Assembly: GCF_900112935.1 (NCBI RefSeq)
Contig: NZ_FONM01000012.1
Coordinates: 26,341 to 90,340 of the forward strand
DNA: 64,000 bases
Direction: 5' to 3'
Source of the DNA: Trichococcus pasteurii
GTDB taxonomy: Bacteria > Bacillota > Bacilli > Lactobacillales > Aerococcaceae
The position numbers and the translations under genes were made by a program. Within the stretch, counting starts at the first letter, position 1, and each line of letters opens with the position of its first letter. Below the pieces are notes generated by a model, which was given only the letters and a program-made list of their open reading frames with translations, was not told where the DNA came from and did not search any database. Shown here one piece after another: positions 1 to 8,192 of the stretch.

Positions 1-2
1 TT

Positions 3-935
3 GTCGGGGGCAATTCAGTCTTTTTGGCGGTCATGACCATTTTCGGAAGCATCCTGCGGGCAGCCGGAAATACAAAATCCCCCATGCAGGTCAGCGTAAT
101 CGTAAACGTTCTGAATGTGGGTTTGGACTACATTCTGATTTTTGGTATCGGACCGATTCCAGCGCTTGGCGTTGTCGGGACTGCGATAGGCACAACGGTT
201 GCCAGAATGCTGGGATGTGTGCTGTTGTACAAACAGATAAAGAAGTCCCCTGTTTCATTCGAGCTGAAATCCATTTTTGTGAAAAGTGATTATGCGCCCT
301 TAGTGAGACTTTCGATTCCAGCAGCGCTTGAAAGGTTGGTCATGCGGGTGGGGCAAGTCGTCTATTTTGGATTGATCGTTGCGATCGGCGCAAAAACTTT
401 TGCGGCGCATTCCATCGCGGGGAATATCGAAAGTTTTGTGTATATGCCGGCGTACGGTTTGGCCACTGCTGCCACCACTCTCGTCGGCAACAGTACAGGC
501 GCATGGGATTTCAAGGAAGCAAAACGGGTCGCCATCCTATCGGCAGCATTTGGCGTACTCATCATGAGTTTCTTGGGGATCATTCTGTTTGTGGGTTCCC
601 CTTATTTTGCCGAACTGTTCACCTCGGATGCTGAGGCAATCGATCAAATCGTGACAGCGCTGAGAATAGATGCATTCAACCAGCCGGGACTTGCGATCAG
701 CCTGATCACGACAGGCTCCCTGCAAGGAATGGGCGATACCAAATCGCCATTGTACAGCACAGCTTTTGGGATGTGGTGTTTGCGCATAATCGGTGTGATC
801 CTTTTGGGAAGAGTGTTGGGTTGGGGAATTGCCGGCGTTTGGATTTCGATCGGGATCGATCTTTACATCCGCTCGCTGTTTTTGGCCTACAGATTCAGGA
901 AAAACATATCAGCGCGTAGCCATTCATCCGGTTGA
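3..935 (+). CDS. MATE-family multidrug/Na+ antiporter, 5' truncated by window edge
   Basis: The reading frame is open from the first bases of the window, so the N-terminal part lies outside it. The visible 311 residues are very hydrophobic, with repeated membrane segments and small-residue motifs such as GNSTGAWDFKEAKR and GSLQGMGDTKSPLYS, typical of the second half of MATE (NorM/DinF-like) exporters. These inner-membrane proteins expel cationic drugs or other solutes in exchange for Na+ or H+. The substrate cannot be read from sequence. It is followed by a strong terminator at 982-1027 and so is not part of the fructose operon downstream. Confidence 0.85.
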   Translation, partial: VGGNSVFLAVMTIFGSILRAAGNTKSPMQVSVIVNVLNVGLDYILIFGIGPIPALGVVGTAIGTTVARMLGCVLLYKQIKKSPVSFELKSIFVKSDYAPLVRLSIPAALERLVMRVGQVVYFGLIVAIGAKTFAAHSIAGNIESFVYMPAYGLATAATTLVGNSTGAWDFKEAKRVAILSAAFGVLIMSFLGIILFVGSPYFAELFTSDAEAIDQIVTALRIDAFNQPGLAISLITTGSLQGMGDTKSPLYSTAFGMWCLRIIGVILLGRVLGWGIAGVWISIGIDLYIRSLFLAYRFRKNISARSHSSG

Positions 936-981
936 GGGATGACAAATAACCTTCAAGGCATCAAATTCAGCAACAAAAAAT

Positions 982-1027
982 AAATACGGCCCTCGATTTA
1001 AGCAGAATTGAGGGTCGTATTTATTTT
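982..1027. terminator. Rho-independent terminator after the MATE gene
   Basis: The arm AAATACGGCCCTC pairs with GAGGGTCGTATTT across a loop of about 15 nt (one mismatch), followed by TATTTTT. It ends the MATE transcript and insulates the fru operon. A-rich sequence precedes the stem, so it could work in both directions. Confidence 0.85.
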
Positions 1028-1103
1028 TATATCGAAATGAGTATTTAATCATCCAATTTATTGATGAAAACATATCCAAATAATTTCAAGCCATCCCCGC
1101 CTG

Positions 1104-1149
1104 GATGCTTTTGAATGAAAATTAATGTTTTTGAATGAAAATGATTGCT
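1104..1149 (+). promoter_or_regulatory. FruR-type operator: 10-bp-phased direct repeats
   Basis: Units beginning GATG, AATG, AATG, AATG and ATTG start at 1104, 1114, 1124, 1134 and 1144, exactly 10 bp apart. The long version TTTTGAATGAAAAT occurs at 1109 and 1129. The array abuts and overlaps the fru promoter -35. DeoR-type FruR of Lactococcus is known to bind phased short direct repeats, so this is the likely autoregulatory operator. That FruR binds here is inference. Confidence 0.65.
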
Positions 1150-1173
1150 TTATTCACGAGTAGGTGGTATATT
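1145..1173 (+). promoter_or_regulatory. Sigma-A promoter of fruRKA
   Basis: The -35 TTGCTT (1145-1150) and -10 TATATT (1168-1173) are separated by exactly 17 bp. The -35 overlaps the last repeat of the operator, consistent with regulation by occlusion. The GTG start of fruR follows about 22 bp after the -10, with RBS GAGAGGTGAT. Confidence 0.7.
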
Positions 1174-1195
1174 TTTGTTCGAGAGGTGATAGAAA

Positions 1196-1945
1196 GTGCT
1201 TACAGAAGAACGGCATAAAATCATTCTAGACACTTTAGCCAAAGACAATATCGTAAAACTGCAGGACCTTGTCGATCAGACAGGAAGTTCTGAATCCACG
1301 ATTAGACGGGATTTAAGCACTCTTGAAGAGGCCGGTTTCCTGATTCGTGTCCATGGCGGAGCAAAGAGAAACTATAGTGTTTCCGCTGAGGACAGGATGG
1401 AAGATAAAACGTCCAAAAACGTTCAGGATAAACAACGGATCGCTGAAAAAGCAGCTCAACTGGTGAGCGATCAAGACATTATCTTTTTGGATGCCGGATC
1501 CACCACCTATGAGATGATTCCCTTCCTGAAAGGCAAGAGCATCCTCGTCGTCACAAATGGCGTCCCGCATGCCAGTTTATTATCGGATATGCAAATCGAG
1601 ACGATTCTTATCGGCGGCAAAATCAAGATGGAGACAAAAGCAGTCATCGGACCGGTCAGCCAAATGCAAATGAGGAATTACCGTTTCAGCAAAGCTTTTC
1701 TTGGCATCAACGGCATCGACAAGCAATACGGATTCACGACGCCGGATACCGAAGAAGCGGCCATCAAGCGGATAGCAATTGAAAATGCAGCACAAAGCTA
1801 TGTCGTAGCGGATGCTTCGAAGTTCAAACAAGTCAGTTTTGTGAAGGTCTGCGACATTGAGGATTGCGGCATCATCAGCTACAATGTCCCGTCGGAAATC
1901 AAACGTAACCTGAAAGACAGTACAACTATTTGGGAGGCTGAATAA
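1196..1945 (+). CDS. fruR: DeoR-family fructose operon regulator
   Basis: A 249-residue DeoR-family regulator. Residues 1-57 form the DeoR winged helix-turn-helix, with recognition region SSESTIRRDLSTLEEAG. Residues from about 75 form the DeoR C-terminal sensor domain (DAGSTTYEMIP, GGK, FLGINGID), which in this family binds sugar phosphates, fructose-1-phosphate for FruR proteins. It starts at GTG with RBS GAGAGGTGAT 5 bp upstream. It is the first gene of fruR-fruK-fruA and overlaps fruK by one base (TAATG), implying translational coupling. Linkage to fruK/fruA and the phased repeats upstream make it the local fructose-responsive regulator. Confidence 0.93.
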   Translation: MLTEERHKIILDTLAKDNIVKLQDLVDQTGSSESTIRRDLSTLEEAGFLIRVHGGAKRNYSVSAEDRMEDKTSKNVQDKQRIAEKAAQLVSDQDIIFLDAGSTTYEMIPFLKGKSILVVTNGVPHASLLSDMQIETILIGGKIKMETKAVIGPVSQMQMRNYRFSKAFLGINGIDKQYGFTTPDTEEAAIKRIAIENAAQSYVVADASKFKQVSFVKVCDIEDCGIISYNVPSEIKRNLKDSTTIWEAE

Positions 1946-2859
1946 TGATATATACAGTAACATTAAATCCATCCATCGATTACATCGTCCATTTGCCCGC
2001 TATCGAGTTGGGTGAAGTGAATCGTATCCAACAGGATTTCAAACTGCCGGGTGGCAAAGGCATCAACGTTTCCCGCATCCTGAATGAACTGGAAGTGGAA
2101 AACACCGCTTTAGGGTTCTTGGGCGGTTTCACCGGAAAATACATCGAAGACTGGTTGGAAGCGGAAAACAGCAAAACACACTTTACGCATGTGGATGAAG
2201 CGACCCGCATCAATGTCAAGATCAAGTCGGGGATGGAGACGGAAATGAACGGTCCGGGCCCGAATATCGAGCCTGCAGTCGCCGAAGAATTCCTGAAGCA
2301 ATTCGATACACTTGATCCGGAAAATGACATCGTAGTCTTGGCAGGGAGCAAACCAACAAGCCTGCCGGATGATTATTATCAGACCATCATCCGCAGACTG
2401 ACGGACAAAGGCGTGCCGTTCCTGATCGATACAACCGGGGAAGAATTGAAAAATGCCTTGCCTTACCATCCGTTATTGGTAAAACCGAACCACCACGAAT
2501 TGGCTGAATTGTTCGATACTACTTTCGAAACGGATGCGGACATCCTGCCATACGGCAAAAAGCTGCTTGAGGCGGGAGCGCAATACGCAATCATCTCGAT
2601 GGCCGCTAAAGGAGCGATCCTGTTCACTCCGGAAGGTGTCTACCACGGGACCGTGCCAAAGGGAGTCCTTAAGAATTCAGTCGGATCCGGAGATTCGATG
2701 ATCGCCGGATTTGTCGGTACATACATGAAGACGCACGACCCGTTGGAAGCATTCAAAGTCAGTATCGCCTGCGGAAGCGCGACCGCTTTTGCCGACGACT
2801 TAGCCAAACGCGAAGAAATCGATGCTCTAGTCAAACAAGTCACTATCAGTCAGCTATAG
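1945..2859 (+). CDS. fruK: 1-phosphofructokinase
   Basis: Phosphorylates fructose-1-phosphate, the product of the PTS transporter encoded next, to fructose-1,6-bisphosphate for glycolysis. The 304-residue PfkB/ribokinase-fold protein has the glycine-rich substrate motif PGGKGINVSR (35-44) and the ATP/anion-hole signature NSVGSGDSMIAGF with catalytic Asp250. Length matches FruK/LacC enzymes; the fruA neighbour favours FruK over tagatose-6-phosphate kinase. Its ATG overlaps the fruR stop, and fruA follows after 18 bp. Confidence 0.95.
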   Translation: MIYTVTLNPSIDYIVHLPAIELGEVNRIQQDFKLPGGKGINVSRILNELEVENTALGFLGGFTGKYIEDWLEAENSKTHFTHVDEATRINVKIKSGMETEMNGPGPNIEPAVAEEFLKQFDTLDPENDIVVLAGSKPTSLPDDYYQTIIRRLTDKGVPFLIDTTGEELKNALPYHPLLVKPNHHELAELFDTTFETDADILPYGKKLLEAGAQYAIISMAAKGAILFTPEGVYHGTVPKGVLKNSVGSGDSMIAGFVGTYMKTHDPLEAFKVSIACGSATAFADDLAKREEIDALVKQVTISQL

Positions 2860-2877
2860 GAAGGAGAACTTATTAAT

Positions 2878-4779
2878 ATGAAAATCAATGATATCTTATT
2901 AAAAGAATTGATGATTATGGATTTGCAAGCAACAACCAAAGAGGGCGTCATCGATGAAATGATTGCAGGTCTTTCCGCTAATGGCATCATCAATGATGCT
3001 GCGGTTTACAAAGAGGGCATCATGAAGCGCGAATCGCAAACTTCAACTGGTTTGGGCGATGGCATCGCAATGCCGCATGCCAAAAACAAAGCGGTCATCA
3101 AACCTGCTGTCGTTTTTGCAAAAAGTGCAGCCGGTGTGGACTATGCTTCATTAGACGGTCAGCCAGCACATCTGTTCTTTATGATTGCGGCTCCGGAAGG
3201 CGCAAATAATGTCCACTTGGAAGTTTTGGCGTCATTATCCCGTTTACTCATCAATCCTGATTTCACTTCATCATTGAAAAAAGCTCAAACTCCAGAAGAA
3301 GTGCAAGGGTTATTTGCGGCAGCGGAAGCTGCACGTGAAGCCAAAGAGCAGGCTGAAGCAGCAGCGAAAGCAGCTCCAGTAGCAGCAACCGAAACGAAGA
3401 GACCTTTCGTCATTGCAGTAACGGCTTGCCCTACAGGGATTGCCCACACCTATATGGCCGAAGATTCATTGAAGCAAATGGCTGAAAAAATGGGCGTCGA
3501 TATCCGCGTTGAAACAAATGGCTCGGATGGCGTCAAGAACCCATTGACGGCTGATGAAATCCGTCGTGCCGATGGCGTAATCGTGGCAGCTGACAAAAAA
3601 GTTGAAATGGCGCGCTTCAACGGCAAACACGTTCTGCAAAGACCGGTAAGCGATGGCATCAATAAAGCGGAAGAACTGATCACAAAAGCAATGCGTCAAG
3701 AAGCGCCGATCCTGAATGTTGAAGGCGATACCTTCTCGGCCAGCGAAAGCGACGAAAAACAATCCATCATCGGAAAAGTCTACAAAGATTTGATGAACGG
3801 TATTTCACACATGTTGCCGTTTGTTGTCGGCGGCGGTATCATGATTGCGATTTCCTTCCTGTTCGAAACGTCATTCGGTGCTGACAGCCCGTTGTTCATC
3901 TCCTTCATGGCTATCGGTGGAGCGGCATTCAGCTTCCTGATTCCGATTTTGGCCGGTTACATCGCACTGAGTATCGCGGATCGTCCTGGGTTGCTTCCTG
4001 GTATGGCGGGCGGTTACTTGGCTGTGCAAGCAAATGCCGGATTCTTGGGCGGCTTGATCGCTGGTTTCTTGGCCGGTTACATCATGGTTTACTTGAAGAA
4101 AGCCTTTAAAGGCTTGCCGCGGGCGTTGGATGGCATGAAGACAATTCTTTTGTACCCTGTGTTCGGTCTGTTGATCACTGGTTTGTTGATGTATTTCTTG
4201 GTAGGTCCTGTCTTCTCCACAATCAACACAGCTATGATCACCTTCCTGGAAAACTTGGGTACTGGTAATGCCGTGCTGTTGGGTGCTGTTCTTGGCGGCA
4301 TGATGGCAATCGATATGGGTGGTCCATTCAACAAAGCAGCTTATGCCTTCTCGATCGGTATCTTTACGGATACAGGCGATGGCAGCTTGATGGCCGCTGT
4401 AATGGCTGGTGGTATGATTCCTCCATTGGCAATCGGTATCGCAACCTTGATCTTCAAAAACAAATTTACGGATATCGAACAAAAATCCGGACTTTCCAAT
4501 ATTTTGTTGGGTCTGTCCTTCATCACTGAAGGTGCGATTCCATTCGCTGCAGCGGATCCGATGCGCGTTATCGGGTCATCCATCGTTGGTTCAGCGATTG
4601 CTGGTGGTTTGACGCAGCTATGGGCAGTTTCGATCCCTGCACCACATGGTGGCTTGTTCGTAATCACATTGGCTAACCGTCCACTGATGTTCTTGCTGGC
4701 TTTGTTGATCGGTACAGCCGTTTCAGCATTGATGTTAGGTTTTTGGAAACAAGATAAAACACAAGAAGTCGCGAAATAA
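2878..4779 (+). CDS. fruA: Fructose-specific PTS transporter EIIABC
   Basis: Imports fructose and phosphorylates it to fructose-1-phosphate. Domain order is visible in 633 residues: EIIA at about 1-147 with phospho-accepting His67 in GIAMPHAKN; an Ala/Glu-rich linker at 147-170; EIIB at about 175-270 with phosphocysteine Cys184 in TACPTGIAH; and the membrane EIIC from about 290, including GGPFNKAAYAFS and ITEGAIPFAAADP. The RBS is AAGGAG. It is the last gene of the operon and is followed by a strong terminator. Confidence 0.96.
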   Translation: MKINDILLKELMIMDLQATTKEGVIDEMIAGLSANGIINDAAVYKEGIMKRESQTSTGLGDGIAMPHAKNKAVIKPAVVFAKSAAGVDYASLDGQPAHLFFMIAAPEGANNVHLEVLASLSRLLINPDFTSSLKKAQTPEEVQGLFAAAEAAREAKEQAEAAAKAAPVAATETKRPFVIAVTACPTGIAHTYMAEDSLKQMAEKMGVDIRVETNGSDGVKNPLTADEIRRADGVIVAADKKVEMARFNGKHVLQRPVSDGINKAEELITKAMRQEAPILNVEGDTFSASESDEKQSIIGKVYKDLMNGISHMLPFVVGGGIMIAISFLFETSFGADSPLFISFMAIGGAAFSFLIPILAGYIALSIADRPGLLPGMAGGYLAVQANAGFLGGLIAGFLAGYIMVYLKKAFKGLPRALDGMKTILLYPVFGLLITGLLMYFLVGPVFSTINTAMITFLENLGTGNAVLLGAVLGGMMAIDMGGPFNKAAYAFSIGIFTDTGDGSLMAAVMAGGMIPPLAIGIATLIFKNKFTDIEQKSGLSNILLGLSFITEGAIPFAAADPMRVIGSSIVGSAIAGGLTQLWAVSIPAPHGGLFVITLANRPLMFLLALLIGTAVSALMLGFWKQDKTQEVAK

Positions 4780-4795
4780 ACAGCAAAATTTTATT

Positions 4796-4837
4796 GAGAG
4801 AACAGACACGATGCATCCTGTCTGTTCTCTCTTTTTG
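4796..4837 (+). terminator. Terminator of the fru operon
   Basis: GAGAGAACAGACA pairs with TGTCTGTTCTCTC (13 bp) around a CGATGCATCC loop, followed by TTTTT. Confidence 0.93.
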
Positions 4838-4926
4838 GTTGTTCCGGAACAAGTTACGTAAATGAAAACGGTATGACAGATAAATGAGAATAATGTAAAA
4901 AAATGGGATGATTTTCATGGCAGATA

Positions 4927-4935
4927 TGCTATAAT
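4927..4935 (+). promoter_or_regulatory. Extended -10 promoter, probably of argG
   Basis: TGCTATAAT is a perfect -10 with the TGn extension. No good -35 is present at the right distance. The argG start lies about 85 bp downstream, leaving a leader that contains CATGCATAAAAGCAAC (4973-4988), only weakly similar to an ArgR/AhrC box. Confidence 0.5.
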
Positions 4936-5019
4936 GCATATTGTTAAATAAACGAAAATGTAGATATCAGTTCATGCATAAAAGCAACGGATATTGAATC
5001 TGTATAAGGAGGTAAAAGC

Positions 5020-6279
5020 ATGGCAGCAAAGGAATCAATCAAAAAAGTGGTTTTGGCTTACTCAGGTGGATTGGATACGTCCGTCATCATCCCTTGGTTA
5101 AAAGAAAATTACAACAACTGTGAAGTAATCGCCGTAGTAGGAGACGTAGGACAAGGTGATGACTACAGCCGATTGGAAGAAAAAGCGATCAACTGTGGCG
5201 CATCGAAGTTGTATGTTGCAGACTTGAAGAAAGAATTCGTCGAAGAATTCATTTGGCCGACATTGCAAGCAGGCGCTAAGTACGAAGGACAATATTTATT
5301 GGGGACTTCTTTCGCCCGTCCGATCATCGCCAAAAGAATGGTAGAAATCGCGCACTTGGAAAATGCTGATGCGATCGTTCACGGTGCAACAGGGAAAGGG
5401 AACGACCAAGTCCGTTTTGAAGTCGGCATCAGAGAATTTGATCCGAACATCACGATCATCGCTCCTTGGAGAGAATGGGAACTGACTTCCAGAGAAGATG
5501 AATTTGCGTATGCTGCTGCACATAACGTGCCGCTTCCGATTACGTTGGAAACAAACTACTCAAAAGATAAAAACTTATGGCATTTGTCGCATGAGGGCCT
5601 TGACTTGGAAATGACAGCCAACGAACCGGATTACGATAAAATCCTTGAGATGTGCGTGACGCCTGAGAAAGCTCCGGACGAAGCGACGTATGTCACTCTG
5701 GAATTCAAAAAAGGCATCCCGGTCAGCCTGAATGGCGAAGCAATGGATGGCATCGCCCTGATCGAAAAATTAAACGTGATCGCGGGCGCGAACGGCGTCG
5801 GCATCATCGATATCGTGGAGAACCGCTTAGTCGGCATGAAATCAAGAGGCGTTTATGAAACGCCAGCCGGAACTGTGCTGTACCATGCCCACGACAAATT
5901 GGAACAACTTTGCTTGGACAAAGACACTTTCCAATACAAACAATTGCTTGCCAACAAATATGCGGAGCTTGTATACAACGGTTTGTGGTATACACCATTG
6001 CGCAAAGCCTTGGCTGCGTTTGTGGACGAAACACAACAGAATGTCGAAGGTTTCGTGAAGATGAAGCTTTATAAAGGCAACATCACCGATGCTGGCGTAG
6101 TCAGCGCGAAATCATTGTACAGTGAAAGCTTTGCGACTTTCGAGAGCGACGATGTATACAACCATACCGATGCAGCCGGCTTTATCCGTCTGTTCGGATT
6201 GCCTACATCCATCCGCGTCATGAAAGAGCAAGCTGAAGGTCAAGCGACACATGAAGAATTGAAAGATTTATTAAAATAA
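5020..6279 (+). CDS. argG: Argininosuccinate synthase
   Basis: Joins citrulline and aspartate with ATP to make argininosuccinate, the penultimate step of arginine synthesis. The 419-residue protein begins with the PP-loop ATP-pyrophosphatase motif [13 protein letters not shown] (12-24) and retains family blocks [14 protein letters not shown] and [23 protein letters not shown] lies 6 bp before ATG. Unlike the common argGH arrangement, no argH follows; the gene is monocistronic, with a strong terminator downstream and an unrelated sugar transferase next. It may serve citrulline recycling, or argH may be elsewhere. Confidence 0.95.
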   Translation: MAAKESIKKVVLAYSGGLDTSVIIPWLKENYNNCEVIAVVGDVGQGDDYSRLEEKAINCGASKLYVADLKKEFVEEFIWPTLQAGAKYEGQYLLGTSFARPIIAKRMVEIAHLENADAIVHGATGKGNDQVRFEVGIREFDPNITIIAPWREWELTSREDEFAYAAAHNVPLPITLETNYSKDKNLWHLSHEGLDLEMTANEPDYDKILEMCVTPEKAPDEATYVTLEFKKGIPVSLNGEAMDGIALIEKLNVIAGANGVGIIDIVENRLVGMKSRGVYETPAGTVLYHAHDKLEQLCLDKDTFQYKQLLANKYAELVYNGLWYTPLRKALAAFVDETQQNVEGFVKMKLYKGNITDAGVVSAKSLYSESFATFESDDVYNHTDAAGFIRLFGLPTSIRVMKEQAEGQATHEELKDLLK

Positions 6280-6319
6280 ACAACCGGTATTAGTGTTTGT
6301 TGACAGCTAGTCCGCTCCG

Positions 6320-6365
6320 GAACGCCCCCATCAGGCCATAAGGCCTGATGGGGGCGTTCTTTTTC
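6320..6365 (+). terminator. Terminator after argG
   Basis: A perfect 18-bp stem (GAACGCCCCCATCAGGCC with its complement) closes a four-base loop (ATAA) and is followed by TTTTT. Confidence 0.95.
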
Positions 6366-6466
6366 AGTTGTTGGATAAAACCCGGAGTATGATCGCAAGC
6401 ATACGCTCGTAAGCGAATGGAGGGATATTGCCTGGCCAAACTTTCATATCACAAAAGAATAAACTG

Positions 6467-6475
6467 TGATAAAAT
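6467..6475 (+). promoter_or_regulatory. Possible extended -10 upstream of the sugar transferase gene
   Basis: TGATAAAAT fits a TGn-TAAAAT extended -10, 44 bp before the GTG start. No convincing -35 is seen. Confidence 0.35.
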
Positions 6476-6519
6476 GAATGCATTCATATTAAGCTAGTTT
6501 AAGGAGGAGGAGATTAAGC

Positions 6520-7914
6520 GTGAATCAAACAGGTGAATGGAATAAAGCCCGTAAAATTATCATCGGCATCATTGATGTGCTGTTGTTCATCGGATCATTG
6601 CTGCTATCTTTTTATTTAAAATTCGGAAAAAATATACCATTGATAAACTTCGATGCCTTTCAGGGGAGCATTGCCTACGTCTCGGTGATCTTCATCATCG
6701 TCAACATCCTGTTCGGTACGTATATCTTTTATAACAAATCGATCAGTGACTTCTTGTTCATCACGGTTATCGGGCAATTCGTCCTTTCATTGATCATCAT
6801 GGCGCTGACTTTTGCCGGGCGTTGGTTGGCATTCCCGCGGTCGGTCATTCTGATCAACTTTTTTGTGGGAACAATCCTGCTGTTCATCTTCCGCGTGATG
6901 GTGTTCAAAATGTACCAACGCATGAGCGGAAGCAAAAGGGTCATGATCGTCGGGATGGAAAAGGAAGTGTTTGCGGCAGTGGACAACTTCACGAATACAA
7001 AAAGCATCCGTCATGTCGTGACGCATGTCGTCCTGTCGGATTATTACGAAAATGTCCTGCGGCATCTGGAAGAAATTGATATCGTCTACTTAGCGAGCCA
7101 GATTGAAGAATCCGAAAAGCTGAAGATATACGATCTGTTGACGAGCAAAGAGAAAAAGATGTTCCTGAATACCAGCTTTGAGAACCTGATCATGGTCAAT
7201 CCGAATATGATGAATATTGAGGATGAAAGTATCATCGAAGTTTCTCCGTTCCATATCCCGGCAGAAGATGGCCTGATGAAACGGATCATCGATATCGCAG
7301 TTGCGCTCATCGGTATCGTCATCACCTCGCCGATCATGGCCGTTACGGCTATCCTGGTCAAGAAGAGTTCCGAGGGTCCCGTTTTCTACAAGCAGATACG
7401 CATCACCAAAGACGGAAAGGAATTCGAAATTCTGAAGTTCCGCAGTATGGGTGTGACTGCTGAGAAAGATTCAGGCCCGGTTTTGGCAACAAGCAATGAT
7501 ATGCGCGTTACAAAAGTCGGCAAATATCTGCGCTCTTTGCGCATCGATGAATTGCCGCAGTTGTTCAACGTATTGCTGGGTGATATGTCCTTGGTCGGTC
7601 CACGGCCGGAAAGACCCTTTTTCGTCGATCAATTCAAGGAATTGAACCCGCATTATTATCTGCGCCACAACGTCCGTGCCGGAATCACCGGATATGCGCA
7701 AGTGTATGGGAAGTACGCTTCCGACTTCAACAGCAAGCTGAACTTCGACCTGATCTACATCAAGAAGTATTCCTTGATACTGGATCTGAAAATCATGCTG
7801 CAGACCGTCAAAATCTTGTTCGATAAAGTTTCATCCCGTGGAGTGGATGAAAGCGAACGGGCAATCCTATCCGAGCAAGAGATTGAAGAACGCGGCATCA
7901 GAGTCATTTATTAA
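6520..7914 (+). CDS. Polyprenyl glycosylphosphotransferase (initiating sugar transferase)
   Basis: Transfers a sugar-1-phosphate to undecaprenyl phosphate at the membrane, the first step in building exopolysaccharide or capsule units (CpsE/WcaJ family). The N-terminal half has about four or five membrane helices and a Rossmann-like segment (KRVMIVGMEKEV). The C-terminal third is the catalytic bacterial sugar-transferase domain: a membrane hairpin from MKRIIDIAVALIG, KILKFRSMG-like block, RIDELPQLFNVLLGDMSLVGPRPE and YAQVYGKYASDF. It starts at GTG with RBS AAGGAGGAGG. No glycosyltransferases, flippase or polymerase flank it, so it is an orphan initiating enzyme. Confidence 0.9.
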   Translation: MNQTGEWNKARKIIIGIIDVLLFIGSLLLSFYLKFGKNIPLINFDAFQGSIAYVSVIFIIVNILFGTYIFYNKSISDFLFITVIGQFVLSLIIMALTFAGRWLAFPRSVILINFFVGTILLFIFRVMVFKMYQRMSGSKRVMIVGMEKEVFAAVDNFTNTKSIRHVVTHVVLSDYYENVLRHLEEIDIVYLASQIEESEKLKIYDLLTSKEKKMFLNTSFENLIMVNPNMMNIEDESIIEVSPFHIPAEDGLMKRIIDIAVALIGIVITSPIMAVTAILVKKSSEGPVFYKQIRITKDGKEFEILKFRSMGVTAEKDSGPVLATSNDMRVTKVGKYLRSLRIDELPQLFNVLLGDMSLVGPRPERPFFVDQFKELNPHYYLRHNVRAGITGYAQVYGKYASDFNSKLNFDLIYIKKYSLILDLKIMLQTVKILFDKVSSRGVDESERAILSEQEIEERGIRVIY

Positions 7915-7919
7915 AAAGA

Positions 7920-7943
7920 AAAGCGGGGCAACCCCGCTTTGTT
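7920..7943 (+). terminator. First of two tandem terminators
   Basis: AAAGCGGGG pairs with CCCCGCTTT over a CAA loop, 4 bp after the stop codon, followed by GTTT. Confidence 0.75.
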
Positions 7944-7958
7944 TCGGATAAGCAAAGT

Positions 7959-8005
7959 AAACCATCCTGGCGGGCGAAAAAACGCCCGCCAGGATGGTTT
8001 TTTGT
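7959..8005 (+). terminator. Second tandem terminator
   Basis: An 18-bp perfect stem (AAACCATCCTGGCGGGCG and complement) with a six-A loop runs into TTTGTTT. It backs up the hairpin at 7920-7943. Confidence 0.92.
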
Positions 8006-8192
8006 TTACACAGAAATGCCGGTTGTATTTGCGGGAATATGGGCTTATCACTATAATCAATCTGATGGATTTTGGACAAAAAAGCGGAAATGTATAGGGA
8101 ATTGCGTTACAATAGTTAAATAGAACACTTCCTTCTGCTGTACCGTGACAGAATGCGGAGGCGTACGATCAAAGATGAAATGAGTGAGTTGG

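Noticed and set aside
1137..1150. Possible CRE in the fru operator (TGAAAATGATTGCT)
   Set aside because: The central CG is replaced by TG and three key positions mismatch; the 10-bp repeats explain the sequence better.
4973..4988. Possible ArgR/AhrC box CATGCATAAAAGCAAC before argG
   Set aside because: Only the left half resembles the consensus; the right half is shifted and no second box is present.
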